Source of the DNA: Palsa-1392 sp036490335
GTDB lineage: Bacteria; Verrucomicrobiota; Verrucomicrobiia; Chthoniobacterales; UBA10450
Reading direction: 5' to 3'
Assembly (NCBI GenBank): GCA_036490335.1
Contig: DASXEB010000011.1
Coordinates: 1 to 64,000 of the forward strand
Length of the DNA: 64,000 nt
The translations under genes and the position numbers were made by a program. The notes under the pieces were generated by a model. The model did not search any database. It saw nothing but the letters and a program-made list of their open reading frames with translations, and was not told where the DNA came from. Shown here piece by piece: positions 17,361-26,713 of the stretch (the first letter of the stretch is position 1; the number at the start of each line of letters is the position of its first letter).

Positions 17361-19106
17361 ATGAAAAAGAAAGCGAGTGACCTGACTCCAGAATCGTCCG
17401 CGGATTCCACCGGCCTTTGTTCGCGCCGCAGATTTCTCACCCGCATGAGTGCGGTCGCGACGGGCGCCGTTCTAGGAAAAGCGGCGCTAGGCAAGGCGGA
17501 AGCCGAGACTACTCCCGAAGGCGTCCCGCTTGCCGGGAAAGTAACGAACGATCGCGTCGCCAAGTCTTATGCGATTCGCCTCGCGACCGCGACGCGGGAA
17601 GCGCTCATTCCGGTGCCCCCGCATACCACGAATGGCGATGAGCAACGTTATCAGGATAAGTCGGGCACTTATACGAAGTGTCTCTTGCAGGATGGCATCG
17701 GGTTGGTCAATCTCGCGGCTTATAACAGCTTCAGGAAGGCGCTCACGACCGGGAAGGGCGCGGATTTTGAAAACATCATCATCGGCGGCACGCGCACGCT
17801 CAATGGTCCGCAGGCCGGCCTCGCCTTTTGCCTCGAAGGCTGCGACCCGGTGCAATTCGGCAACGCTCCTTCGCCGGCCAATCAGGAGAGTCATATCATT
17901 GTCGCGCCCGCGCCGGCGGTCGCAAGTGAGGCTTACGGGACAGAGTTGGTCGAGATGTATTGGGCTTCGCTCCTGCGCGATGTCGCCTTCACTGATTACC
18001 CGGGTAATAACCTTGCCATCGCGGCGGCGCAGGAGTTATCGGGGATGCCGACTTATGCCGGCCCCCGGGATAACAGTGGCAATGTAACACCCGGCCTGCT
18101 ATTCCGCGGGCCTTATCCCGGCGACACGGTCGGGCCCTTTCTCTCGCAGTTTTATATCACGCCGACTTACTTTGGCGCGCAACCGATGCCGCAACAGTTG
18201 GTGACTTATCTGGCGGGCATCGATTACATGACCGATCCGACGACTTTTCAACAAGTCCAAAATGGAATCGACACCGGCCTGCGCGATCAGGTCGATCCGC
18301 AGCTTCGCTATCTGCACGACGGGCGCGGCCTCAACGCCTTCACCCATCAGGACGTGCTTTACCAGACCTTTTTCACGGCCTATCTCGTGCTCGGGACGCT
18401 TGGCGCGCCGGCCAATCCCGGCAATCCTTACGTCGGCTCGCGAACCCAGAATGGCTTTGGCACCTTTGGCGGGCCCGACGTCGCGGCCACGTTCGCCGAG
18501 ATGGCGCGGGTCGCGCTCAATTCCGTCTGGTATCAGAAATGGTTCGTTCATCTGCGGCATCGGCCGGAGTCGGGCGGCGCCATCCTGCGCCAGATTCTGA
18601 GCGGCAACGGCGGGACAATCGAAGCCACGCTGAACTCGAATGTGCTCAACTCCCAGGCCGTGCAAACGAGCTTCGCGAAGTATGGCGATTACTTCCTCTC
18701 CCAGGCTTTTCCCGAAGGTTCGCCCGCGCATCCGGCTTATCCGACTGGTCACGGCACGGTCGCGGGAGCCTGCATCACGGTCCTGAAGTTTTTCTTCGAC
18801 AACAATTTTGTCGTGCCGAATCCCGTCGTGCCGGCGAACGACGGACTTTCGCTCCAACCCTACACCGGCTCCGATTCCGGCCAGATGACCGTGGCTGGCG
18901 AGTTAAACAAGCTCGCGAACAATGTCTCCTTCGGCCATGGCATTCTCGCCGGGATTCATTGGCGGAGCGATACCGACTCGTCGATCAAACTCGGCGAAGC
19001 GGTCGCGATCAGCGCGCTCCAGGACCGGGCTTCGACTTATCACGAAAAGTTCACCGTCAGCCTGACCAAGATCGACGGCACGACTGCGACGATCTCGAAC
19101 GAGTAG
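17361..19106 (+). CDS. Vanadium-dependent haloperoxidase-like protein, Tat-exported
   Basis: 581 residues. The N terminus carries a twin-arginine signal (SRRRFLTRM, then a hydrophobic stretch to about residue 48). The C-terminal third shows the vanadate-binding signatures of algal-type bromoperoxidases: SPAHPAYPTGHGTVAGA near residue 455 and GIHWRSDTDSSIKLGE near 530, matching the PxYxSGH and HWR-type motifs whose His and Arg bind vanadate. Length fits the larger bromoperoxidase group rather than the short phosphatase PAP2 group. It should fold in the cytoplasm and act in the periplasm, oxidising halides with peroxide. The enzymatic call is from motifs; halide specificity is not predictable. 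Confidence 0.85.
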   Translation: MKKKASDLTPESSADSTGLCSRRRFLTRMSAVATGAVLGKAALGKAEAETTPEGVPLAGKVTNDRVAKSYAIRLATATREALIPVPPHTTNGDEQRYQDKSGTYTKCLLQDGIGLVNLAAYNSFRKALTTGKGADFENIIIGGTRTLNGPQAGLAFCLEGCDPVQFGNAPSPANQESHIIVAPAPAVASEAYGTELVEMYWASLLRDVAFTDYPGNNLAIAAAQELSGMPTYAGPRDNSGNVTPGLLFRGPYPGDTVGPFLSQFYITPTYFGAQPMPQQLVTYLAGIDYMTDPTTFQQVQNGIDTGLRDQVDPQLRYLHDGRGLNAFTHQDVLYQTFFTAYLVLGTLGAPANPGNPYVGSRTQNGFGTFGGPDVAATFAEMARVALNSVWYQKWFVHLRHRPESGGAILRQILSGNGGTIEATLNSNVLNSQAVQTSFAKYGDYFLSQAFPEGSPAHPAYPTGHGTVAGACITVLKFFFDNNFVVPNPVVPANDGLSLQPYTGSDSGQMTVAGELNKLANNVSFGHGILAGIHWRSDTDSSIKLGEAVAISALQDRASTYHEKFTVSLTKIDGTTATISNE

Positions 19107-19159
19107 TCATAACTCGCGGCCGGTGACGCCGGGCGGAGTTAGTTGGCAGAGTTATAACT

Positions 19160-19996
19160 CTACTTGAAGTAGGGCCGCAGTTTGGCGTAGCGCTTCTCGC
19201 CGATTCCTTCGATGCGCTGTAACTCGTCCGCGCTTTGGAAAGGACGCCCGGCGATGATTCTTTGCGCGAGCACCGGGCCGATGCCGGGAATATCTTCCAG
19301 CGCGTCCATGCTCGCGTTGTTGATGTCGAGCTTTGCGCTTGCGGACGGCGCAGGCGTGGGCGTGTTCGAATGGAAGAAAGTGTTGAATGTGTCCTCTGGT
19401 TTCGGCGAAGTCGCGGCCTGACCCGCGGCAAAGCCCCACCCGCCCAGCTTCTGCGCCTTCGCCGTACGCTCGAGACTTTCGAGACGGTCGTGCTCCGACG
19501 CGGGTGAAACCCGATCGGGCGCGTACGCCGTCTCGCCGTAAATCCGGCCGAGGCCCTGCGCCACCAAGTCCTCGGCCAGGTCTTCCTTTCCGATCTCGAC
19601 AAAGGCGAAGTAACGCGGCAGCCGGCTGCGACCGCGCGCGTCCTCGTGACAAGTCTCGACCGTGAAAGGGCGCGAAAGTTTTTCGCGGGTGTAACTCTCC
19701 GCCTCGCGCCCGACACTGAGGGTTTGCGGGACGGTGAGATGAAAATATTTCGCCTGCGCCGCGACCCGATCGGGGAAGCTGTTATCGGTCTCCGGGGCAT
19801 CGACGTAATAGATGCGAAAAATAAACTCCCGCCCCTGCGCGCGGACATGAAAGCTGTCCCCGTCGTTCGCCGGATTCGCGATCAGCTCGCAATGCTCGTA
19901 GGTCACCCACTTGCTCTCCGCCCGCAGGGAAACGATGCCTAACGAGAAAAGGAGGAAGCTGAGAAGAAGTTTGCCGCCCGCCTTTGTCAACTGCAT
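19160..19996 (-). CDS. Secreted SNase-like nuclease with ComEA-type helix-hairpin-helix domain
   Basis: 278 residues from the ATG at 19996 (MQLTKAGGKLLLSFLLF), which opens a signal peptide. Residues about 30-150 are a staphylococcal-nuclease fold: NDGDSF, then RIYYVDAPETD, holding the calcium-binding Asp and catalytic Arg/Glu positions. After a Pro/Ser linker, residues about 220-278 form two helix-hairpin-helix motifs (LDINNASMDALEDIPGIG and ELQRIEGIGEK), as in ComEA, the periplasmic DNA receptor of competence. The combination suggests an envelope DNA-processing enzyme. The domain calls are firm; a role in DNA uptake is inference. Confidence 0.85.
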   Translation of the reverse strand: MQLTKAGGKLLLSFLLFSLGIVSLRAESKWVTYEHCELIANPANDGDSFHVRAQGREFIFRIYYVDAPETDNSFPDRVAAQAKYFHLTVPQTLSVGREAESYTREKLSRPFTVETCHEDARGRSRLPRYFAFVEIGKEDLAEDLVAQGLGRIYGETAYAPDRVSPASEHDRLESLERTAKAQKLGGWGFAAGQAATSPKPEDTFNTFFHSNTPTPAPSASAKLDINNASMDALEDIPGIGPVLAQRIIAGRPFQSADELQRIEGIGEKRYAKLRPYFK

Positions 19997-20090
19997 TTGC
20001 CGGGAAGCAAAACTCAGATCGCGGCGTTTGCCAAAAGAAAAAAGCGCGGCCGAGCAAACCGGCCACGGCCCCGGCCGCGATATGACTTTC

Positions 20091-20231
20091 ATGCTTTATA
20101 CAATCGCGGTCATTCTCCTTGTGCTCTGGCTGGTCGGCTGGCTTGGCTTTCACCTCCTCGGAGCGGCCATTCACGTCCTGCTCCTGCTTGCGATCATCTG
20201 CTTTATTCTTGGACTCGTTAGGCGAGTCTGA
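20091..20231 (+). CDS. Small membrane protein, lmo0937 type
   Basis: 46 residues with two membrane helices (LYTIAVILLVLWLVGWLGF and AIHVLLLLAIICFIL), the exact pattern of the short lmo0937-family membrane proteins, which are widespread and of unknown function. ATG 20091 is chosen because known members begin M-L-x-T-I; an ATG nine bases upstream (20082) is also possible. A dispersed-word copy (20215-20223) encodes the last residues. It overlaps no other gene and is convergent with the DMT transporter. Confidence 0.7.
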   Translation: MLYTIAVILLVLWLVGWLGFHLLGAAIHVLLLLAIICFILGLVRRV

Positions 20232-20240
20232 ACCGCGCGG

Positions 20241-21182
20241 TCAGGGTTCGCGAACGGCCGGGACAGCAACCGGCGCGTTTCGTCTCAGTAAAATCAGCGC
20301 CACCCCTAACAAAACCAGCACCGACCCCGCAAGCGACCAGGGCGAAAGCGTCTCGCCCGCCACGACCCAGCCAAACCCGACCGCGAGTGGCGGGGTGACG
20401 AGCGAGATGGCGAGCAGGTTTGTCACCGCGATCCGGTTCATGAGCCAGTAGAAAAGCAAAAACGCCGTGACCGATCCGACGAGCGCGAGATAGAGAAGGC
20501 AGAGCACCGCCGTTGTCGTCCAGTGGAAACGGAGCGGGTTGCCATCGAGCAAGAACCCGACCGTGAGGAGCGGCACGAGCGCGAAAATCATTTGCCAGGC
20601 CGCCATCACCGCGGGCGCGAACTGCACCGGCCGCGCCTTGATCAGGACGTTGGAATACGCGACCGCAATCGCGCCGATCTCAATCGCGATCCCGCCGGCG
20701 AAGGCCCACGCCCCGTGAAAATCGAGCAGCTTGATGCAGATCAAGGCCACCCCGCCGAGCGCGAGCAGCGCGCCCGCGACCCGCTCCCAGCGCAACGGTT
20801 CCGCGGGCAAAATCAAATGGGCGAAGAAGAGCCCGAAGGTCGGAATCGTCGCTTGGAAAATCGCCGCCAGCCCGGACGAAACATGCTGCTCGCCCCAAAA
20901 GAGCAGCCCGTAATTGACCCCAAACGCCAGCAGCCCGGTGAAGGCGAGAAAGGCCAGGTCAGCCGGCCGTTTCGGCAGCGGCAGCCGTCGCGCCCCGCAA
21001 ATCACAAGCAGCACCGCCGCCGCAATGACGAAGCGTATCGCGCAAAACGAAATCGGCGGGAGATCGTTCAACCCGATCTTGATCGCGAGCCAGGTCGAGC
21101 TCCAGATCAGGCAAAGCGCGATCCATGCGAGCAGAATCCATGTCCTTTCGTTCGTCCGGCTTGTTTGCGCGCGTTCTTTCAT
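20241..21182 (-). CDS. EamA-family (DMT) transporter
   Basis: 313 residues with ten hydrophobic segments in two repeated EamA halves (LIWSSTWLAIKIGL at the start of the first, and EIGAIAVAYSNVLI in the second). The start at 21182 gives a conventional short cytoplasmic N terminus; the ORF extends 15 codons further without protein character. Such proteins export metabolites or amino acids; substrate unknown. It lies 66 bases downstream of the reductase gene on the same strand, and may be co-transcribed. Confidence 0.85.
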   Translation of the reverse strand: MKERAQTSRTNERTWILLAWIALCLIWSSTWLAIKIGLNDLPPISFCAIRFVIAAAVLLVICGARRLPLPKRPADLAFLAFTGLLAFGVNYGLLFWGEQHVSSGLAAIFQATIPTFGLFFAHLILPAEPLRWERVAGALLALGGVALICIKLLDFHGAWAFAGGIAIEIGAIAVAYSNVLIKARPVQFAPAVMAAWQMIFALVPLLTVGFLLDGNPLRFHWTTTAVLCLLYLALVGSVTAFLLFYWLMNRIAVTNLLAISLVTPPLAVGFGWVVAGETLSPWSLAGSVLVLLGVALILLRRNAPVAVPAVREP

Positions 21183-21248
21183 CGTCAATCGCGCGCGCAG
21201 ATTGGGCGAGAAGCCGCCGGCTGGCAAACCCGCCTGACGAACGCGCCG

Positions 21249-22205
21249 TCAGACCATTCCCCGGATCGCGGATAATTTTTCGCGACCGTGGGGCGCGTCG
21301 AGATCGAGGAGGGGGCCGATCGGGACGATTCGCGTCGGGTTTATGGCGTCGTGAGTCATGTAATAATGGCGCTTGATGTGATCGAGGTTGACCGTCGCGG
21401 CGATTCCGGGCTGCTGATAAAGGTCGAGGAGGTAACCGTGCAGGTTCAAGTAATCGAGGATGCGCCGCAGGTTGCATTTGAAGTGCAAATAATAAACGGC
21501 GTCGAAGCGGATGAGGGTGCAGAAAAGCCGCCAGTCGGTCTCGACGATGCGGTCGCCGAAGAGGTAGCGGCTTTTCGTTAGGCGGGCTTCCATTTCGTCG
21601 AGCGCGACGAAGAGGGCGCGCGCCGCGTGCTCGTAAACGCGCTGTTGCGTGGCGAAGCCGGCGCGATAAACGCCGTTGTTGATCTTCGCGTAAACGCGCT
21701 CCGAAAGCGCCGCCTGCTCGGCCGCGATGTCGGGAGGGAAAAGATCGACGCGCGCCTTGCCTAACGAACGAAAGGCGCCGTCGAACATGCGGCAGATGTC
21801 GTCTTCGGAATTGTTCACGATGCGATTCGTCGCTTTGTCCCAAAGAACCGGCACGGTCGCGCGCCCGCGAAACGCCGGATCGGTCGCGAGGTAGGCTTCC
21901 TGCAGAAATTGGAAGCCGTTGATCGGGTCGCGACTGAATCCCGGCCCGTCGCGAAACGCCCAGCCGCGCTCGTCGCGCACCGGATCGACCACGGTCATGC
22001 CGATGGCATTTTCCAGTCCGCAAAGATGCCTGACGATGACGGTGCGGCTGGCCCACGGGCAGGCGAGCGAGACGTATAAATGATAACGGTCCGCCGCCGC
22101 CGGATACGCAGTCGAGTTGTTGGACGATACCCATTCGCGAAACGCGTCCTCTTGCCTAACGAACTCACCGGAGTCCGATTGTTCTTCGGAAAATTGCGCG
22201 GCCAT
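21249..22205 (-). CDS. Glutathionyl-hydroquinone reductase (YqjG/ECM4 type)
   Basis: 318 residues. The catalytic segment YVSLACPWASR (Cys49), the FREWVSSNNSTAYPAAADRYHL beginning, the VVDPVRDERGWAF loop and the GDRIVETDWRLF segment are diagnostic for this class of GST-fold enzymes, which reduce glutathionyl-hydroquinones. The C-terminal alpha domain is complete. It is followed on the same strand by the DMT gene and preceded (10-base gap) by the FAD amine oxidase, suggesting a small operon for handling small amine or quinone compounds (inference). Confidence 0.9.
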   Translation of the reverse strand: MAAQFSEEQSDSGEFVRQEDAFREWVSSNNSTAYPAAADRYHLYVSLACPWASRTVIVRHLCGLENAIGMTVVDPVRDERGWAFRDGPGFSRDPINGFQFLQEAYLATDPAFRGRATVPVLWDKATNRIVNNSEDDICRMFDGAFRSLGKARVDLFPPDIAAEQAALSERVYAKINNGVYRAGFATQQRVYEHAARALFVALDEMEARLTKSRYLFGDRIVETDWRLFCTLIRFDAVYYLHFKCNLRRILDYLNLHGYLLDLYQQPGIAATVNLDHIKRHYYMTHDAINPTRIVPIGPLLDLDAPHGREKLSAIRGMV

Positions 22206-22214
22206 TTTCTTTTT

Positions 22215-23360
22215 CTAGCGCGCTTCGCCGCCCTTCGCGAATCGGCGCAGGGAAAGGAATTCGATCGCGTGACGCGACCCGCCCTCGAGGGCAAGCCCGG
22301 CCGCGATTTCGCCGATGACGGGCGCGAATTTGAATCCGTGTCCCGAAAATCCGCCGCAAAGAATCAGCCGCGGATGCGCCGGGTGACGATCGACGACGAA
22401 GTGTCCGTCGGGCGTGAGCGAGTAGGGACAGACTTTCGCCGCGCGGAAATTTGCCGCGGCGCCCGGCATCCAATTTTCCATCGCGGTCACGATCGGATCG
22501 ATGTCTTCGCGCCTAACGATCTCGCGATCGAGGTCGTCGATCGCAGTCGTTAGGCCGTGAGAATGAAAGGCGGCTTTCACGCCTTCGCCGAAATCCGGAA
22601 AACCGTAGAGCGGCGCGGGCAAATTCGCGCGCTCGAGGAGAAAAGGCGGAAACTTTCCCGCGGCATAATGGTCGTTCGAAGGCGCGAACCAGGCCTGCAC
22701 ATTGCGCTGCACGCGCAGCGGCACTCCGAGCTCGCCGAGCGCGCGCGCGAACCAGGGCCCGACCGCAAGAATGAGCGCGCGCGTCGCGATCCGGGTGCCG
22801 TCGCGCAACGCGATCTCGAAGCCGTCGTCGTTAGGCAACCAGCCCGCCATCGCGCAGTCGAAACGAATCTCCGCGCCAGCGCGGGCCGCGATTTGCAGAT
22901 GGGCTGCCGTCGCGCGTTCGGGTGCGAGCACGCCGCCGTCCGGCTCGAAGAGTCCGATTTCGTTAGGCAAAACTTTCAACGCCGGATAGCGGAGAGTGAT
23001 TTCGCGGCGGCCCAGGATTTCGAGAGGAAGATCGTGCTCGCATGCCGCCGAACGCGCGCCGCGAATGATCGCGGAGCGCTCTTCGCCGACCATGAGGAGG
23101 CCCGTGATCTCGAGCAATTTCTCGCCGGTGGCTTTTTCCAGCTCGCGCCAGTGATCGTAGGCGCGCAAGAGCAGCGGCACGTAGGACGGATCCTCGAAAT
23201 AGGCTTTCCGAATCATGCGCGACTTGCCGGTCGAAGAACCGAGCTCGTGCCCCGCGACGAACTGTTCGAGGCCGATCGCGTTCGCCCGCCGCGCGGCGCA
23301 ATGCGCGAGAATGGCGCTGCCGATTCCGCCCAGGCCGACCACGGCAACATCGTAACGCAC
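22215..23360 (-). CDS. FAD-dependent amine oxidase, monomeric sarcosine oxidase/MTOX family
   Basis: 381 residues. The Rossmann motif GLGGIGSA is at residue 9, and the family markers HELGSSTGKSRMIRKAYFEDPSYVPLLLRAYDHW and a cysteine in the C-terminal AKVCPYSLTPDGHFVVDRHP segment (the residue that carries covalent FAD in this family) are all visible. Substrates of homologues are sarcosine or N-methyl-tryptophan; which one applies is not known. Four copies of the dispersed word lie inside the gene (22511, 22547, 22828, 22960), a high density. Confidence 0.85.
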   Translation of the reverse strand: MRYDVAVVGLGGIGSAILAHCAARRANAIGLEQFVAGHELGSSTGKSRMIRKAYFEDPSYVPLLLRAYDHWRELEKATGEKLLEITGLLMVGEERSAIIRGARSAACEHDLPLEILGRREITLRYPALKVLPNEIGLFEPDGGVLAPERATAAHLQIAARAGAEIRFDCAMAGWLPNDDGFEIALRDGTRIATRALILAVGPWFARALGELGVPLRVQRNVQAWFAPSNDHYAAGKFPPFLLERANLPAPLYGFPDFGEGVKAAFHSHGLTTAIDDLDREIVRREDIDPIVTAMENWMPGAAANFRAAKVCPYSLTPDGHFVVDRHPAHPRLILCGGFSGHGFKFAPVIGEIAAGLALEGGSRHAIEFLSLRRFAKGGEAR

Positions 23361-23516
23361 GGGCCAGCTTGCGCGATGATTTGCCTAACGAGAAGCATTT
23401 TTGCGCCGCGATATTTTTCGCCTAACGAACGAAGGACTAACTTCGGGCGCGGGGCCGGCTTGCCGAAACGAGCCAGCTTTCGATAATGGCGGAGCGTTTT
23501 GCTGCGCGCCGGCATC

Positions 23517-23588
<72 letters not shown>

Positions 23589-23589
<1 letters not shown>

Positions 23590-25166
23590 TGAAAATTTCC
23601 GACTCGCAAAATCCCGGCGCCATTTCGAGGCCTCGCTTCCTTCGCCGGCTCGGGTTGTTCGCCGAGATTATTTTGCTCGGCGCTCTCATTCTCGTGACGC
23701 GTTGCGCGAATTTTACGAACGTCTTCGTCGACGGGAAAATTTATTTCGTCGATGCCGATTGCTATTCGCGGATGACGCGCGCGCGGATGGTCGTCGAGCA
23801 TCCCGGTCTCGTCATCAGGCACGAAAACTTCGAGAAGTTTCCCATCGGCGTGAATCCGCACACGACCGCCCCGTTCGATTATCTGATCGCCGGCCTAACG
23901 AGTCTGCTCGCGCCTCTGACCGCGCAACCGCTCGACCTCGCGGGCGCGCTGATTTCGCCGCTGCTCGCGCTGGCGGGCGGCTGGTTTCTTTGCTGGTGGG
24001 TCTTGCGAATGGGTTTTCGCTATCGCTGGGCGGCGCCAGGCCTTTTCGCGCTCAGTCCGATTCTTGCCCATGGCACTGCGCTCGGCCGGCCCGATCACCA
24101 ATCGCTCCTCATCGTCCTCGTGCTCGTCGCGCTCGCGGCGGAGTGGACGCTGCAGGAAATTTCGTCACGCGGCTGGAGCATCGTGAGCGGGCTCGCCTGG
24201 GGATTCGCGCTTTGGGTTTCGCTTTATGAGCCGTTGTTGATTTTTGCGACGCTGCTTTTGTTTCGGCGCAGTCGAATGTTCGCGCGCGCGCGCTGGGTCG
24301 GGTGGGCGTTCTGCGGCGCGATTCTTTTGCTCGCGGCGATCGTCGAAAGACGTTTGCCGGAATTGCCGCCCGCGGCGCTCGCGCAGTTTTTTACCCGCTG
24401 GTCGTCGACGATCGGCGAACTTCATCCGGTCAGCCTAACGAATCCGGTCTGGCTGCAATGGTGCGGGCTCGCGATTGTGATCGCGCCGGTGCTGATTTTT
24501 TTTGCGCTGCGATCGAAGAAAATTTCGCCGGCCTTTGTCGCTCTTTTGGCGCTGACTTTTGTGCTCACGATCTGGCAGGCGCGCTGGAGTTATTTTTTTG
24601 TGATCGTTTTCGCGCTCGTGCTGCCGGCCTTGTTCGAGTTCGTTAGGCAACGATGGCTCGGCAATTTCCTGCTCGCGATTTCGCTCCTGCCTTGCCTGCT
24701 TTTTTGGCGGGCGACACTTTGGCCTAACGATCAGCTTTTCTCGGATCGCGCGGCGCAAAATCTTGAGTCCGCGGAATGGCGCGCGGCCGCGACCATGATC
24801 GCGCGCGAGAAACCGGGAGCGTTTCTCGCGCCGTGGTGGCTCTCGCCGGAAGTTGCCTATTGGTCGGGTCAACCGGGCGTCGCGGGCAGCTCGCACGAAA
24901 GTCTCGGCGGGATCGTGGCAAGCGCGCGTTTTTTCGCGAGCGATCAGCCTAACGAGTCGCGCGAAATTCTGCGCGCGCGCGGCGTGCGCTGGGTCTTGGT
25001 TTACGATGGCGCGAGGGTGGCGGAGAATTCCGCGGCGATTCTGGGCGCGCCTGTGTCGGCGAAGGCGCTTTGTTTTTTACTCGATCGCACGCCGTCGCGC
25101 GCGCCCGCTTTCCTCGAGCTCGCCGGGCAGACGAGCAGCTGCAAAATCTACGCGGTGCGAAATTAA
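23589..25166 (+). CDS. STT3-like GT-C membrane glycosyltransferase
   Basis: 525 residues from the ATG that overlaps tRNA A73. About ten membrane helices. A large first periplasmic loop holds DADCYSRMTRARM (D55, D57), the aspartate motif of STT3/AglB/PglB oligosaccharyltransferases, and the C-terminal soluble part contains WWLSPEVAYWSGQPGVAGSS, resembling the WWDYG-type acceptor-binding region though not identical. The gene may therefore transfer an oligosaccharide from a lipid carrier to protein, or act as another GT-C enzyme. It holds five copies of the dispersed word in frame. Confidence 0.7.
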
Positions 25167-25200
25167 CGAGGGAAAAACTTGTTTTTCCGCATCGTAAACG

Positions 25201-25229
25201 TTGACATAACAAGTTCCGCCTTCTAATAA
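25201..25229 (+). promoter_or_regulatory. Sigma-70-like promoter of the bactofilin operon
   Basis: A perfect TTGACA (25201-25206) is followed after exactly 17 bases by TAATAA (25224-25229). Transcription would begin near 25236, which is the GTG start of the first bactofilin gene, so the mRNA is predicted to be leaderless. A short perfect hairpin at 25171-25188 lies just upstream, at the end of the glycosyltransferase gene. Confidence 0.6.
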
Positions 25230-25235
25230 TGGCAC

Positions 25236-25841
25236 GTGTTAAAAAAATTCATCCCGCAGAGGCCCGCGGCGCCGGCTGACAATTTTCCGCCTGCTTCGAG
25301 CTCCAATGGAGATCGGCCAGTTCCTGTCGAAAGACAGGCGCCAGTCGCTCCGCGAGAAGAATTCAAACCAATAAACGCAGCACCACAAACATTCAGCGAG
25401 CACAAAAAACCTATGGCCGATTCAACTGGAAAAGACGTCCTCTCGAGCGATGTCGAGATTAAGGGAAGCATCAAGTTTCAAAAAGAATTGCTGATCGACG
25501 GCAAGGTCGAAGGCGAGATCAATTCCGATGGTGTGCTCACGATCGGCGAGAACGCCGACATCCACGGCGAGATCAAAACCAAATCGATCACCGTCTTCGG
25601 CAAGGTGCACGGTAACATCACGGTCGGCGAGCGGTGCGAACTGAAGTCGCGCTGCATCCTGCAGGGGGATCTGAAAGCGGCGCGCCTCGTCATCGAAGAA
25701 GGCGCGACCTTCATCGGCAAATCCGAAGTGACGAGCGGCAAGACGGTCCCGAGCTCGAACGGCAGTCCGAGCCGGAGCGACGTTCCGCACCGCGAAGAAT
25801 CCACTCCGGCGCCGAAGTCGTTTGCGGGCGGTCGCGCCTAA
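25236..25841 (+). CDS. Bactofilin
   Basis: 201 residues. The first ~58 residues (MLKKFIPQRPAAPADNF...) are Pro-rich and disordered; from MADSTGKDVLSSDVEIKG onward comes the bactofilin beta-helix, with regular turns such as LIDGKVEGEI, GVLTIGENADIHGEI and GEIKTKSITVFGKVHGNI. Bactofilins polymerise without nucleotide and organise the cell envelope or appendages. The start is GTG at 25236, matching the proposed promoter; an internal ATG at 25416 (near MADSTGKD) is an alternative. The stop lies in a near-copy of the dispersed word. It is the first gene of a three-gene run. Confidence 0.9.
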   Translation: MLKKFIPQRPAAPADNFPPASSSNGDRPVPVERQAPVAPREEFKPINAAPQTFSEHKKPMADSTGKDVLSSDVEIKGSIKFQKELLIDGKVEGEINSDGVLTIGENADIHGEIKTKSITVFGKVHGNITVGERCELKSRCILQGDLKAARLVIEEGATFIGKSEVTSGKTVPSSNGSPSRSDVPHREESTPAPKSFAGGRA

Positions 25842-25865
25842 CAAATAGCGAGCGCGAGTCCGTTC

Positions 25866-26711
25866 GTGGCCAAGTTGCCTGCTAAGGTCAGTGTGGATTG
25901 CCCACACTGCGGCTTTAAGCAGATGGAGTACGCTGCCGCCCGCAGCACGCTCTGTCGGCAGTGCGGCAAACATTTCGTCATCTCGCCTAACGAACCGGCG
26001 CCGGCGAAAACCGTCCAGGTCGTGCGCGAAGCCGCCGGCCCTTCGTTTTTTCGCAAAATCGAAGGCATCCTGAATCGGCCGCGCATCACCTCGGTCGCGT
26101 GCTTCGATTGCGGCGCGCGCCAGGAGCTCACTTCCGCCGCCACCTCCACCATCTGCCCGTCGTGCAGCGTCCACATGGACCTGCGCGATTACAAAATTAA
26201 CGGCAGCTTCAGTCGCAATATTCGCACGCACGGCGAAGTCCACATCACGGCCAATGGCGACCTCAGCAGCACCAACATTCTTTGCCGCACCGCCATCGTG
26301 GAGGGAAAATTGCGCGGCAGTTTGCGCTGCGTCGAGCGCGCCGAATTTCGCATCATCGGCAAAATTCAGGGCAAGGTCAGCGCGCCGGAAATCATCATCG
26401 GCAAAAAAGCGAGCGTGCAATTTTTTCGCCAGCTCGAGGTCGGCTCGATCGAGATTCGCGGCGCGATGTGGGGCGAAATCCTGGCCGGCACCGTCGTCAC
26501 CATTCGCAGCAGCGGCGCGCTCGATGGCAACGTCATCGCGCGCGCGATCAACGTCGAAAAAGGCGGCACCTTCACCGGACAGTTGGTCATCGGCCGGCAA
26601 AGTCTCGAACAGGCAGAGCTCCTCCCCGAATTCGCGGCCGAGAAAAAACGTCCGCCGATCGGCACGCTGCCTCATTCGGGACCAGCCTTCGGATTGCCCG
26701 CCACCTCCTGA
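25866..26711 (+). CDS. Second bactofilin-like protein with two N-terminal zinc ribbons
   Basis: 281 residues, GTG start. Two Cys4 ribbons precede the polymerising domain: CPHCG with CRQCG (C12, C15, C30, C33) and CFDCG with CPSCS around residues 80-100. From about 115 the sequence shows bactofilin-like beta-helix turns (GSFSRNIRTHGEVHITANGDLSS, later GTVVTIRSSGALDGNV). Zinc ribbons fused to bactofilins are less common and could recruit a partner. It lies 24 bases after the first bactofilin and 2 bases before the DUF5069 gene, so the three are very likely one operon. Confidence 0.85.
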   Translation: MAKLPAKVSVDCPHCGFKQMEYAAARSTLCRQCGKHFVISPNEPAPAKTVQVVREAAGPSFFRKIEGILNRPRITSVACFDCGARQELTSAATSTICPSCSVHMDLRDYKINGSFSRNIRTHGEVHITANGDLSSTNILCRTAIVEGKLRGSLRCVERAEFRIIGKIQGKVSAPEIIIGKKASVQFFRQLEVGSIEIRGAMWGEILAGTVVTIRSSGALDGNVIARAINVEKGGTFTGQLVIGRQSLEQAELLPEFAAEKKRPPIGTLPHSGPAFGLPATS

Positions 26712-26713
26712 CC

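Noticed and set aside
20523..21275. 250-residue plus-strand frame opposite the DMT transporter
   Set aside because: Extreme Arg/Glu/Gln composition typical of antisense of a membrane protein.
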